Part shown: one piece after another, positions 8,331 through 17,125 of the stretch | Layout of the letters: each line of letters begins with the position of its first letter | Numbering within the stretch: the stretch's first letter is position 1 | Origin: Nitrospira sp. SG-bin1 | GTDB taxonomy: Bacteria; Nitrospirota; Nitrospiria; Nitrospirales; Nitrospiraceae | Reading direction: 5' to 3' | NCBI GenBank assembly: GCA_002083365.1 | Contig: LVWS01000033.1 | Location: 124,001-188,000, forward strand | Length of the DNA: 64,000 nucleotides | Notes under the pieces: generated by a model | Databases searched by the model: none | What the model was told of the DNA's origin: nothing | Seen by the model: only the letters and a program-made list of their open reading frames with translations | Made by a program: the position numbers and the translations under genes

Positions 8331-9478
8331 TCGGGTTTCGCGATCAGCACGATGCCGAGGCTCGTCATCACCGCTCCAGCGGTCAGTTTCAACCAGCGAC
8401 CGGCATGTTCTTGCAACTTTCTGCGACTCAATGTGAATACCGCAATCGCCACCATGAGGCTATCATCCAGAATGTAGGCCAGGTTATACAACCCGAGATA
8501 ACCATAGTACTCCCAGGCCGGCAACTGCTGCATCGTAAGGATGTGTGTATAGAGTGCCGGGAACCCGGCGGTACAGAGCAGTTCGATCATGTTCACGAGC
8601 CCGGCGAGGACGACGATTCCCGCCATGGCCCCGGCGAGGTGTTCAGCTTGGAGGATTCCTCTGACTCTGGCGTAGAACCCCGGCTTGGCCGCTTCAGGAA
8701 TGCTCAACGAGAGCCCACGGTGGAAGGTAAAGAAATCTTTGACGTTGATTGTTCCCATGAAGAGGGCGACGACACCCAGCGTGATTTGAATGCCGCGCGA
8801 AAGACCGATCAAGAGAAACACGTTCAGCCAGGCCGCCATGAAGGCAAAATAAATCAATCCGCTGACGAGGACGAACGTTCCGGCAATGAGGGCCATCTTT
8901 CTCCGGTCTTGGAGATTGACGAGCAACGACAACAGGAACAACAGGACCCACATCGCGCAGGGATTGAATCCATCCAGCAACCCGATCGCGATGGTGAACA
9001 GTGGGAGGCCGAGGTCCTGCGCTCGAAGCTCACCGAACCACTCGGTCTTGATACTTTTCGGTACGGGCGGTGCGGCAGCGCCTTGTGCATGCCGTTCGAG
9101 CCTGGCGCGGATCTCAGCTCCTGTTGTGCCGGATGAGTGGAACCCAATCATCAGTTCTCCGTCGACGAGAAAGGCAGGAACACCGAAATCAGGTATGCCT
9201 CGCTCAGCAGCCAGTGACGCAAGACGCTGCCGTGCAACTGAGTCCTCCGCGATGTTATAAACGGCAATCTGAAATGATGGTAGTTCATGCTGAAGTTCAG
9301 CGAGAAACACCTTGGCGGCTTCGCAGTGAGGACAGCCGGTACGGACGAAGACCTCGAGATCCGGGATTGGCTCGTCGGCTGAAACTTGTACCACGTTCCC
9401 TAGAACGAGCATGAGGAAGAGGATGGAGGTGCCGATTGTGCCGACGTAGTCTCCTATGCCTTGTTGGAGGTGGAACAC
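8315..9478 (-). CDS. thioredoxin/glutaredoxin-CcdA-like transmembrane fusion
   Basis: The N-terminus (signal-like hydrophobic stretch ending VSA, then a thioredoxin-fold domain with CPHC at about residues 49-52) is followed by six or more membrane segments of the CcdA/DsbD type, including NPCAMWVL and a second conserved cysteine in ELLCTAGFPA. The protein probably moves reducing equivalents from cytoplasmic thioredoxin across the inner membrane to periplasmic thiols, for instance for cytochrome c maturation. An ATG far upstream at 9622 would overlap the acyl carrier protein gene by over 100 bases, so I prefer the GTG at 9478; the exact start is uncertain. Confidence 0.75.
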   Translation of the reverse strand: MFHLQQGIGDYVGTIGTSILFLMLVLGNVVQVSADEPIPDLEVFVRTGCPHCEAAKVFLAELQHELPSFQIAVYNIAEDSVARQRLASLAAERGIPDFGVPAFLVDGELMIGFHSSGTTGAEIRARLERHAQGAAAPPVPKSIKTEWFGELRAQDLGLPLFTIAIGLLDGFNPCAMWVLLFLLSLLVNLQDRRKMALIAGTFVLVSGLIYFAFMAAWLNVFLLIGLSRGIQITLGVVALFMGTINVKDFFTFHRGLSLSIPEAAKPGFYARVRGILQAEHLAGAMAGIVVLAGLVNMIELLCTAGFPALYTHILTMQQLPAWEYYGYLGLYNLAYILDDSLMVAIAVFTLSRRKLQEHAGRWLKLTAGAVMTSLGIVLIAKPEWLAL

Positions 9479-9509
9479 AACAGCTCGCCAGCGGGAAAAG
9501 AAGGAGCAG

Positions 9510-9770
9510 TCATTTCGCTCGATGATCAGATAACTGCTCCACGCAGCCATCGAGGGTGCTGTATTTAGGATAGTCGACTTCCGGGATCTCCACGCCAAAG
9601 GTCCGATGGATCGAGACCACAAAATTCAAAAAGTCCATCGAGTCGATGTCCAGCTGATCACGGAAGCTAACATTCGGCTTCACGGCGGCAAGATCTGCTT
9701 CCGGGGCAATTTCACCCAGCAGGCGAAGGACCGTCTGTCTAATTTCATCCCGTGGGAGAGACCTGTTCAT
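9510..9770 (-). CDS. acyl carrier protein
   Basis: 86 residues, the usual acyl carrier protein size. The phosphopantetheine attachment serine is Ser44 in DIDSMDF, preceded by FRDQLDID as in typical ACPs, with helices II and III following. Its start codon overlaps the stop of the E2 gene by four bases (ATGA), so it is translationally coupled to the pyruvate-dehydrogenase-like operon. ACP in a PDH operon is unusual; it may feed octanoyl or lipoyl transfer to E2, but that is inference. Confidence 0.85.
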   Translation of the reverse strand: MNRSLPRDEIRQTVLRLLGEIAPEADLAAVKPNVSFRDQLDIDSMDFLNFVVSIHRTFGVEIPEVDYPKYSTLDGCVEQLSDHRAK

Positions 9771-10933
9771 AGTTGCGCCGGCTCCTGCAACAATCGATCG
9801 ACGGCCGAAAGAAAGACTCCGCCGCGGTGACCGTCAGTCACGCGATGGTCTGCGGAGAGGCTTGCCGTCACAACCGGCCTTGAGACCACGTGCCCCTCGA
9901 TGACCCACGGGCGCTCCACGACTTTGCCGAAACCGACTAAAGCAACCTGTGGCGGATAGATGACCCCGAATACCGTTTCTACTCCCTGTTCACCGAGGCT
10001 CGTGACCGTGATCGTCGGATCGGAGAATTCCGAACTCCGTAACATCCCGGCGCGAGCCCGTTTCACCACGTCCTGAAAGCGGGTCATCAATTCCCCAAGA
10101 CTTTGTTTGTCGGTATGGTGAATGGCCGGGGCGACAAGACCACCTTGCCGAAGCGACACGGCGACACCGACGTGGATGTCGGGGCTCTGAACGGCGGTAC
10201 CTCCTTTCCAGAGAGCGTTCAATTCCGGCACCTGTCGAAGTGCCAAGGCCACGGTCTTGATCAACAACACGCCGTAGAGCAGTCGATCCGTCACGGATCG
10301 ACTGACATTTTCTTCCGTGAGCCAGGCCATGGCCCGGCCCATGTCGATCGTCGTGCTCAGGTAATAATGGGGAATCTCCCGTTTCGATCGCGCCATCGCG
10401 GCGGCGATGGTCTCCCGCATCCGGGCCTGGCGGTCGACTGCTGTGGCAGCTGGTTCCTTCGTCGATACTGCCGCCGCAGCTCGCACATCGTCGAGGGTGA
10501 TGGCACCACCAGGCCCAGTTCCTTTCAGGGCCGAAGGATCGACACGAAGCTCCACCGCGAGCTGTTTGGCGGCGGGTGATATGCGTAATCGGCCTGGCTC
10601 GAGCGGTGAGGGAACCATCGGCTGACTCACTTGGGGAGACGGCGACTCCTTCGCGGGCTCGGCTGCGACTTTTGCTTCGACCCGCTCAGCCGGTTTCCCC
10701 TCTTCGCTGATGATGGCCATGACTGTGCCGACTGGAACCGTATCGCCGAGCTTTGTTATCAACTGTTCAATGATACCGGTATGGAAGGACTCGACTTCGA
10801 TCGCGGACTTTTCGGTATCTACTTCCGCGATGATCTCGCCTTTGGTCACTCGATCACCGACCTTCTTTTTCCATTCGACCAACGTCCCTTCGGTCATGTC
10901 CGAGCCCAATGTCGGCATCACGAATTCAGCCAT
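9767..10933 (-). CDS. pdhC: dihydrolipoyl acyltransferase (E2) of a 2-oxoacid dehydrogenase complex
   Basis: 388 residues: one lipoyl domain (about 1-75) with the lipoyl lysine at Lys42 in EVDTEKSAIEV, a proline-rich linker, a peripheral-subunit-binding domain (RISPAAKQLAVELRVD), and a C-terminal catalytic domain ending with the active-site pattern HRVTDG (H-x3-D-G). It transfers the acetyl group from lipoate to CoA and forms the core of the complex. I chose ATG 10933, since MAEFVMPTLG is the normal lipoyl-domain start; upstream ATGs would add a non-homologous leader. The gene overlaps the ACP and follows E1 beta. Confidence 0.9.
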   Translation of the reverse strand: MAEFVMPTLGSDMTEGTLVEWKKKVGDRVTKGEIIAEVDTEKSAIEVESFHTGIIEQLITKLGDTVPVGTVMAIISEEGKPAERVEAKVAAEPAKESPSPQVSQPMVPSPLEPGRLRISPAAKQLAVELRVDPSALKGTGPGGAITLDDVRAAAAVSTKEPAATAVDRQARMRETIAAAMARSKREIPHYYLSTTIDMGRAMAWLTEENVSRSVTDRLLYGVLLIKTVALALRQVPELNALWKGGTAVQSPDIHVGVAVSLRQGGLVAPAIHHTDKQSLGELMTRFQDVVKRARAGMLRSSEFSDPTITVTSLGEQGVETVFGVIYPPQVALVGFGKVVERPWVIEGHVVSRPVVTASLSADHRVTDGHRGGVFLSAVDRLLQEPAQL

Positions 10934-10998
10934 GACAAAAACCTCGCGACGCATGAATGGTGATACGTGATGAGGGAGGGGCAAGCAGTAACCATACA

Positions 10999-11973
10999 TC
11001 AACCCATGAGGCTATGCACGACGCTGACAATCTTCTCCGGCTGCGGAAGCGCCGCGTCTTCCAAATGTTTCGGGTAGGGGATCGGTACTTCGGTGCTACA
11101 CACGCGAGCCACCGGACCATCGAGATCATAGAAGCCTCTCTCCATGATCTGCGCGCTGATCTCTGCAGCGAAACTTCCGGTGCGCCACCCTTCGTCGATG
11201 ACGACGGCCATATGCGTCTTTTTCACGGAAGCGAGTATCGTCGCCTGATCGAGGGGGCGTAGCACGCGGAGATCGACGACTTCTGCGTCAATTCCCTCAC
11301 TGGCCAACGTCTCGGCGGCTTGTAGTGTCTTCCACAGCGAGCCGCCGAACGTAATCAAACTCACGTCCTTTCCTTGTCGGCGCAAGGCCGCTGTCGAAAT
11401 GTCGACAGGCAATACACCTTCGTTCAACTCTCCTTCCATCGGGTACAGATAGGCATGTTCAAAAATAAAGACCGGGTCCGGTTCCTTCAACGCTGTCAGC
11501 AACATGCCTTTCGCATCGGTCACGGTCGCGGGCGTGAGGACTGTGATGCCGGGGATGTGAGCATACCAACCTTCCAGACTATGGGAATGTTGGGCGGCGA
11601 CTTGCCGACCGGCCCCCGTGGCCATACGCACGACGAGCGGAATGCTAAACTGTCCGCCGGACATGTGTCGAATCGTAGCGGCATTATTCACGATCTGGTC
11701 GAGGGCCAGAAGACTGAAGTTCACCGTCATCACTTCCACGATCGGCCTCATGCCGCCAAGGGCAGCGCCGATACCGGCACCGACGAAGGTGGATTCGGAC
11801 AACGGCGTGTCGCGGATGCGTTCCGGTCCGAATTCTTCCAGGAACCCCTTACTGCAGGCATAGGTGCCGCCGTACTTGCCGACGTCTTCGCCCATGAGAA
11901 AGACGCGAGGGTCATTCTGCAATGCTTCACGGAGTCCGGCTCGAACGGCTTCTCTGTATGTCATCTTGATCAT
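10999..11973 (-). CDS. pdhB: pyruvate dehydrogenase E1 component, beta subunit
   Basis: 324 residues with the features of E1 beta: MTYREAVRAGLREAL start, GEDVGKYGGTY, DTPLSESTFVGAGIGAAL, MATGAGRQVAAQHSHSLEGW and the C-terminal transketolase domain with VDLRVLRPLD. With E1 alpha it decarboxylates the 2-oxoacid on TPP and acylates lipoate on E2. It lies between E1 alpha and E2, with an 17-base gap upstream, so subunit stoichiometry is set by one mRNA. Pyruvate is the likely substrate but branched-chain or acetoin substrates cannot be ruled out. Confidence 0.9.
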   Translation of the reverse strand: MIKMTYREAVRAGLREALQNDPRVFLMGEDVGKYGGTYACSKGFLEEFGPERIRDTPLSESTFVGAGIGAALGGMRPIVEVMTVNFSLLALDQIVNNAATIRHMSGGQFSIPLVVRMATGAGRQVAAQHSHSLEGWYAHIPGITVLTPATVTDAKGMLLTALKEPDPVFIFEHAYLYPMEGELNEGVLPVDISTAALRRQGKDVSLITFGGSLWKTLQAAETLASEGIDAEVVDLRVLRPLDQATILASVKKTHMAVVIDEGWRTGSFAAEISAQIMERGFYDLDGPVARVCSTEVPIPYPKHLEDAALPQPEKIVSVVHSLMG

Positions 11974-11990
11974 GTAAGATATATGGGCGG

Positions 11991-12992
11991 TTAGCCCCCG
12001 GCAGTCAGAGCCTTTGAACTGCTCGCCGGCGTATACACGTCTTTCTCAAGATCTTCGATCGGTTCCCACTCTCCGGCCTCGGCAAACGCCACTGCTTCGG
12101 CAATTTCAACGGCGACGGCGGTCTCCATCTTCTCGATATCGGCATCGTGCAGCAGCCCGTTACCCCGAAGATATTGCTCAAAGGAAGCAATGGGGTCGCG
12201 CTGTTTCCATTGGGCGACTTCGTCTTTGGTGCGATACAGCTCGGCGTCGTACATCGAGTGGGGTCGAAAGCGGTATGTGCGATACTCAATGAGGTAAGGC
12301 CCACCGCCTTGTCGTACGATATTCACGGCTTGTTGAGTCGCTGACTCCACCGCCAGGACATCCATTCCGTCCACCGATTCGGCCGGAATGGCATAGGCAT
12401 CGGCCTTCTTGGCGATGTCGGTCTGAGCTTGATGTCGGGCCAGCGCGGTACCCATCGCGTACAGGTTGTTCTCGCAGAGAAAGAGCACCGGCAATTTCCA
12501 GAGCGCCGCCAAGTTGAGCGACTCATGAAATTCACCTTCCGCCACAGCGCCATCGCCGAAGAAGCAGGCGGTCACTCGGGGACGCTTCTGCATCTGGTCG
12601 GCTAACGCCAATCCGACCGCGACAGGTAAACCGCCTCCCACGATCGCGAGCCCTCCGTAGAACCGCCGCGAGGCGTCAAAAAAGTGCATAGAGCCTCCGC
12701 GTCCCCTCGCACAGCCGTTCGCTTTCCCGTAAAGCTCCGCCATCAACGGTCCCATCGGCGTGCCCCGTATCAAGGCGTGGCCATGTTCGCGATAGGTGCC
12801 GACGATTGCGTCATCCGAGGTGAAGCAAGGCATGGCACCGACAGCGACGGCCTCCTCACCGATGTAGAGATGGAGGAAACCGCGGATCTTGCCAAGGCTA
12901 TAGAGTTCAGCGCATTTCTCTTCAAACCGTCGGATACGCAGCATTTGCTGGAGCAGCTCGAGGGCATGGTGTTGGTCTATCGACGCTGTCAT
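11991..12992 (-). CDS. pdhA: pyruvate dehydrogenase E1 component, alpha subunit
   Basis: 333 residues. The TPP-binding motif runs from GDG at 146-148 (GDGAVAEGEFHESLN) to ENN at 174-176, and the phosphorylation-loop-like YRTYRFRPHSMYD is present near residue 240. FLHLYIGEEAVAVG and GRGGSMH are E1-alpha signatures. Its start overlaps the stop of the acyl-CoA synthetase gene by four bases, so acetate activation and pyruvate oxidation are co-expressed. The N-terminal TASIDQHH has no special function. Confidence 0.9.
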   Translation of the reverse strand: MTASIDQHHALELLQQMLRIRRFEEKCAELYSLGKIRGFLHLYIGEEAVAVGAMPCFTSDDAIVGTYREHGHALIRGTPMGPLMAELYGKANGCARGRGGSMHFFDASRRFYGGLAIVGGGLPVAVGLALADQMQKRPRVTACFFGDGAVAEGEFHESLNLAALWKLPVLFLCENNLYAMGTALARHQAQTDIAKKADAYAIPAESVDGMDVLAVESATQQAVNIVRQGGGPYLIEYRTYRFRPHSMYDAELYRTKDEVAQWKQRDPIASFEQYLRGNGLLHDADIEKMETAVAVEIAEAVAFAEAGEWEPIEDLEKDVYTPASSSKALTAGG

Positions 12993-14752
12993 GAGCCCGC
13001 CTCCAACGTCGACGTATCGCCCTCGGGTAAACCCAGCTCTCTGGCCTTCAGCAGCCTCCGCATGATCTTCCCGCTCCTGGTCTTGGGCAAAGTCGGCAAA
13101 AACGTAATCTCTTTCGGGGCCACGACGGCTCCGAGGCGTGCCCGCGCGAAGCCCAGCAACTCACGACGCAATTCCTCGCTGGGCGCGTAACCATTTTTCA
13201 AAGACACGAAGGCTTTGACGACTTCCATCGCCACGGGATCCGGTTTGCCGATCACGCCCGCCTCCGCCACAGCCTTATGTTCGATCAGCACGCTTTCCAC
13301 TTCGAACGGTCCGATGAGGTGGCCGGAGGTCTTGATCACGTCGTCGGCACGACCGACAAACCAGAAATAGCCGTCTCCGTCTCGTTTCGCGAGATCGCCC
13401 GTGAGATACCAGCCCCCAACGAAACATTTCTTATACCGTTCCGGTTCGTTCCAGTACCCACGGAACATCGAAGGCCAGCCGGGTCTCAATGCCAGTTCCC
13501 CTTGGGCATTCGGTTCCACCAGGACCTCCACACCGCTGTCGGTTCTTCGGACGACTGCTGCTTCAATGCCGGGCAGCGGGCGACCCATGGAACCGGGGCG
13601 GATGTCCATGGAGGCATAGTTGGCGATCATGATGCCGCCCGTCTCGGTCTGCCACCAATTGTCGTGGAACGGCTGGCCGAACGCCTCTTGTCCCCAGACG
13701 ACAGCCTCGGGGTTGAGAGGCTCGCCCACGCTGGCGAGAAAACGAAGGCGACGAAGATCGTACTTACGAACCAAATCTGCGCCGCCTTTCATCATCATGC
13801 GAATGGCCGTCGGGGCGGTATACCAGATCGATACTTGTTGGTCTTGCAGGGTGCGATACCAGCGTTCGGCATCGAATTCCGCTTCGTCGACGATGCTGGT
13901 GATGCCGCTCGTCAAGGGTGCGATGACGCCATATGACGTTCCCGTGACCCACCCAGGGTCTGCCGTGCACCAGAACCGGTCATCCTCGTGGAAATCCAGA
14001 GCATATTTGCCGGTCATGTGGTGAGCGACTACAGCCTGATGCACGTGCATCGCACCCTTCGGTGTGCCAGTCGTTCCGCTCGTAAAATGGAGCAGCGCCA
14101 TATCCTCCGGGTCTGTGGGACCGATCGTGAAATCTGGACTTGCCCGCTGCATAAGGACGCCCAAGTCCTGCGTGCCGTCGATGGCGGTCGGTCGGCGGTC
14201 TTCTCCAATGAGTAAGACATGTTCGAGGCTGGGCACCGTCGAGCGGATCGCAGCGACTTTTCGTTGATACAGCGTGTTAGTGGTTACCAGCACTTTCGCC
14301 TCGCCGATGGTGAGCCGTGCCCGAATCGGTTCAGGGCCGAATGCAGAAAACAGAGGGCAGAACACGCTGCGGTTCTTCAAGGTTCCGAGGGCGGCAATGT
14401 AGAGTTCAGGGATCCGTCCCGCCAATACGAACACACGATCGCCATGTCTCACACCTAATTGCTGGAGGAGATTGGCAAAGCGGTTGGTCAGCTCGTTCAG
14501 GCGGCCGTAGGAATAGTCTTCGACCGTTCCGTTTTTTCCCAACCATCGGATCGCCAGGTGGGAGGCACGAACTCCCGTCGCATGACGATCGATCGCTTCA
14601 TGCGCGATATTGAGACCCTGCCCATCGGGAAGCCCATCTAAGTCTTGCCTGGCCTGCTCCCAGGAAAAATGCGAACGGACGGTTCCATAGTCGTAGAGAT
14701 GCGGAACCGTCTCCCACTCTCGGCGGGATTTGATGATTGGTGTCCAAACCAC
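12989..14752 (-). CDS. acsA: AMP-forming acyl-CoA (acetyl/propionyl-CoA) synthetase
   Basis: About 587 residues, close to the acetyl-CoA synthetases of the AcsA type. The AMP-binding signature is HFTSGTTGTPKGAMH; further motifs are NWWQTETGG, WYLTGDLAKRDGDGYFWFVGRADD and a C-terminal lysine in TRSGKIMRR that would be an acetylation target. The enzyme makes acyl-CoA from acid, ATP and CoA with release of AMP and PPi. The frame is open much further upstream, but that would run through the cytochrome gene, so I placed the start at GTG 14752, 12 bases past that stop. The GNAT fusion gene at the end of the operon may regulate this enzyme by acetylation (inference). Confidence 0.85.
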   Translation of the reverse strand: MVWTPIIKSRREWETVPHLYDYGTVRSHFSWEQARQDLDGLPDGQGLNIAHEAIDRHATGVRASHLAIRWLGKNGTVEDYSYGRLNELTNRFANLLQQLGVRHGDRVFVLAGRIPELYIAALGTLKNRSVFCPLFSAFGPEPIRARLTIGEAKVLVTTNTLYQRKVAAIRSTVPSLEHVLLIGEDRRPTAIDGTQDLGVLMQRASPDFTIGPTDPEDMALLHFTSGTTGTPKGAMHVHQAVVAHHMTGKYALDFHEDDRFWCTADPGWVTGTSYGVIAPLTSGITSIVDEAEFDAERWYRTLQDQQVSIWYTAPTAIRMMMKGGADLVRKYDLRRLRFLASVGEPLNPEAVVWGQEAFGQPFHDNWWQTETGGIMIANYASMDIRPGSMGRPLPGIEAAVVRRTDSGVEVLVEPNAQGELALRPGWPSMFRGYWNEPERYKKCFVGGWYLTGDLAKRDGDGYFWFVGRADDVIKTSGHLIGPFEVESVLIEHKAVAEAGVIGKPDPVAMEVVKAFVSLKNGYAPSEELRRELLGFARARLGAVVAPKEITFLPTLPKTRSGKIMRRLLKARELGLPEGDTSTLEAGS

Positions 14753-14763
14753 GTCGTTTCGTA

Positions 14764-15123
14764 CTAGCTGGTGATGTCGGGTGGTGCCATGGATCGGATG
14801 TACGACAACACATCCAACATCTGCTGATCCGTCAGTTTGCCGCGAAAGCTGTGCATGGGGCTGAACAGCACGCCGTTTGAAATCGCGACCAGCAGCTCCC
14901 AGTCGGTCTTGGCCCGCGTCGCGTGTGATTGTAGATCGGCCGGACGCACAATGAGATCTTGACTGTCCGGGCCATTCCCATCGAGTTTGGCCCCATGACA
15001 ACGCACACACTGTCGTTCATAGACTGCTTGTCCCGCCTTGGCATCCCCTCGGATCACTTGAGCGAAGGCGGCAGCGATCGAGACGCAAAGCATGAGGAGT
15101 ACGAGAGGCGCCGTCGTCTTCAT
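14764..15123 (-). CDS. small periplasmic cytochrome c
   Basis: 119 residues: signal peptide with cleavage after AAAFA, one haem motif CVRCH about 20 residues into the mature protein, and MHSFRGKLTDQQMLDVLSYIR, the usual class I cytochrome c C-terminal helix with a candidate axial methionine. ATG 15123 has GGAAC in front; a GTG at 15138 in the same frame overlaps the upstream gene. It sits between a UspA gene and the acyl-CoA synthetase and probably works in periplasmic electron transfer. Confidence 0.85.
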   Translation of the reverse strand: MKTTAPLVLLMLCVSIAAAFAQVIRGDAKAGQAVYERQCVRCHGAKLDGNGPDSQDLIVRPADLQSHATRAKTDWELLVAISNGVLFSPMHSFRGKLTDQQMLDVLSYIRSMAPPDITS

Positions 15124-15134
15124 GTTCGTTCCTT

Positions 15135-15992
15135 TCACCGCAAGACAATGACCGGACAGGTCACGTGATGTACGACGGCGTGGGAGACGCTTCCCAAGAG
15201 AAAGCGAGACAGGCCTCTACGCCCATGAGAGGTCACGACGACCAGATCCATGTCTTTGGCTTCCTGTTCAATCACCTCCGCCGGATCGCCCGTGGCGACT
15301 TTCGTGTTCACCCTGTAGTGAGGGCACAATAGTTTGCCGGCTGTTGAGGTGACGAGCTCATCGGCGTAACGTTCCGCGCCCTCCCACCATGCTCCGGTTC
15401 CCAACGCGTCATAGGGGTCGCTGACTCCGATCGGGACGAGGGCATGAAGCACACAGAGCTCGGTGGGATTTGCGAAGGGATATCGCAGGAGCCATTTTAC
15501 GATCCGGTCTGCGTCGTCTCGATCCTCGATGGCGACGAGCACCCGCTGAACCTTGCGGGCGGCTCCCCTGACGATCAGCGTCGGAGAGGAGCCGTGCAGG
15601 AGCACCCGATGAGACACACTGCCGAGGACCATCTCGGACAGACGATTTCGTCCGCGCACGCCCATGACGACCAGGTCGGCAGAGAGGTTTTTGGCGCTGT
15701 CGAGAATGAGCTGAGCGGGACTGCCGATTTCGTTCACCGTCCTGATCGACCCCACCTCGGGCGGTATGAGAGCGGCGGCACGCTCCAGCACCTGGCGGCC
15801 CGAATCGACCATTGCCTTGCGGAAATCGTCATACCCTTGCACATTGCCCGCCTGAGCCACGAACGGATGTTCCAAAATTCCCAACTCCACTCCGTGGACG
15901 AGTGTGACATCGGTCGGACGATAGAGTTGGAACGTCTGCGTGACGGCGGCAAACGCCTGATCGGACCAATCGACGCCGATGATGACTCTCAT
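15135..15992 (-). CDS. tandem UspA-domain universal stress protein
   Basis: 285 residues made of two UspA domains: the first starts MRVIIGVDWSDQAF and ends GSVSHRVLLHGSSPTLIVR; the second starts VQRVLVAIEDRDDA and ends G-R-R-G-L-S-R-F-L-L-GSVSHAVVHHVTCPVIVL. The G-x2-G-x9-G-[ST]-type loop is present in both, suggesting ATP binding. Cytoplasmic stress-response protein; the exact role is unknown. It is co-directional and nearly contiguous with its neighbours. A second tandem UspA gene is at 50579. Confidence 0.85.
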   Translation of the reverse strand: MRVIIGVDWSDQAFAAVTQTFQLYRPTDVTLVHGVELGILEHPFVAQAGNVQGYDDFRKAMVDSGRQVLERAAALIPPEVGSIRTVNEIGSPAQLILDSAKNLSADLVVMGVRGRNRLSEMVLGSVSHRVLLHGSSPTLIVRGAARKVQRVLVAIEDRDDADRIVKWLLRYPFANPTELCVLHALVPIGVSDPYDALGTGAWWEGAERYADELVTSTAGKLLCPHYRVNTKVATGDPAEVIEQEAKDMDLVVVTSHGRRGLSRFLLGSVSHAVVHHVTCPVIVLR

Positions 15993-16016
15993 GCCCTGAC
16001 CTTTCCCATCCGTGGT

Positions 16017-16604
16017 TCAAAACAGCGGATGTGGCGCGGTGCCGAATGGAAGCACGCGCGGTGATTCACCCACATTACCGCGTATCCGCCACGCTCCGTC
16101 TTCAAGGACAAGATAGTGTACTTCTTCATGCCAACTGTCGATGGGGACGTACAAACCGCTGGTCTTCGATCTGGCCCAGAGATGGCCGGTGCAGGTGACC
16201 TCCAGCACGGCATCGCGACCCGATCCCACCTTGGCCATCTTCGTGAAGAGATGGGTGCTCGCGATCTCCTGATATTCGTCAAACAGGTCTTTCCAGATCT
16301 TGCGCAGATCGTCCTTTTTCAACCCATGGTAGTTGTAGTGAGGAGAATACACGGCCATGACCTTGTCGAGATCATGGGCTTTGACGGCCTGCTCTGCCAG
16401 GTCAAAGGTTGCGACGACGGCCTTGGCTGTGGCCTCGTCCACTTCGATGACCGCGCCAGCCGGCACAACGATCTTGGCTTCAGCCGTTCCATGGCCGATC
16501 AGGAAGGTGAGAAAGAGACATGCTGTGACGGCCGCACGTCTGCTCAAGCGTCGAATCGGAGCGCCTCGCCTTCTTCTTGTCTCAGCGGTCGAATAAGGGT
16601 TCAT
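16017..16604 (-). CDS. secreted SnoaL/NTF2-like protein
   Basis: 195 residues from ATG 16604, which lies behind GAGGTGAC and 8 bases after the preceding stop; an upstream frame extension to 16685 would overlap that gene. A signal peptide (basic RRLSRRAAVTACLFLTF, cleavage near TAEA) is followed by a domain with VKAHDLDKVMAVYSPHYNYHG and HEEVHYLVLEDGAWRIRG, typical of the cone-shaped NTF2/SnoaL fold used for binding small ligands. Probably periplasmic. Function unknown. Confidence 0.75.
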   Translation of the reverse strand: MNPYSTAETRRRRGAPIRRLSRRAAVTACLFLTFLIGHGTAEAKIVVPAGAVIEVDEATAKAVVATFDLAEQAVKAHDLDKVMAVYSPHYNYHGLKKDDLRKIWKDLFDEYQEIASTHLFTKMAKVGSGRDAVLEVTCTGHLWARSKTSGLYVPIDSWHEEVHYLVLEDGAWRIRGNVGESPRVLPFGTAPHPLF

Positions 16605-16611
16605 CGATGTG

Positions 16612-17112
16612 TCACCTCGTCCATATGACGCGCACGAAATCCTCGTCTTGGTCGTAATGCAGGTCCAGCTCTCCATGATAGGCATGCTTCAGTCCCTCGC
16701 CGATACGTCTGGGCAAATGGCTGTCGGTCGTGGAAATGACGAGGCCTTCAGGCTTGGTCTCAATCGACATGATTCGAGACAGCGGGTGTTCCTTTTTCTC
16801 TACTTGTTCGGTGTTCTTTACCAGACCGATGACCTGTTCCCGTTGTTCGTCCTTGAAACTACCGACGACCGTGACCACACCTTTAGGGTATGTGTCGCGA
16901 ATCCGCATGCAGGCGGGGCAGACGATCTCATCGGCGTGCGCAGGCCTTGCGCCCCAGGTCCACCGTCCCTTGTGGAACAGGGCTCCGCACTCGGTACAGA
17001 CGGTCGGTTCTTTGAGCTTCCCGCGCAGCTTATAGGTATCGTGCTGATGCTCCTGGAGAGTTCGATCATGTCGAGCTCCCAAGCCTGCCGGTGTCTTCAT
17101 TTTGGCTGTCAT
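16612..17112 (-). CDS. BCAM0308-like zinc-ribbon protein
   Basis: 166 residues. A zinc ribbon is formed by C-x2-C in PTVCTECGALFHKGRW and C-x2-C in EIVCPACMRIRD. The sequence resembles the BCAM0308 family, whose members share the EHQHDTYK-x-KLKEPTVC start and an EHPLSRI segment and resemble the zinc domain of archaeal Nmd3. The likely role is RNA or ribosome binding under stress, but no experiment known to me defines it. It is in the stress part of the long operon beside Hsp20 and UspA genes. Confidence 0.8.
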   Translation of the reverse strand: MTAKMKTPAGLGARHDRTLQEHQHDTYKLRGKLKEPTVCTECGALFHKGRWTWGARPAHADEIVCPACMRIRDTYPKGVVTVVGSFKDEQREQVIGLVKNTEQVEKKEHPLSRIMSIETKPEGLVISTTDSHLPRRIGEGLKHAYHGELDLHYDQDEDFVRVIWTR

Positions 17113-17125
17113 GCGCGCTCCATTT

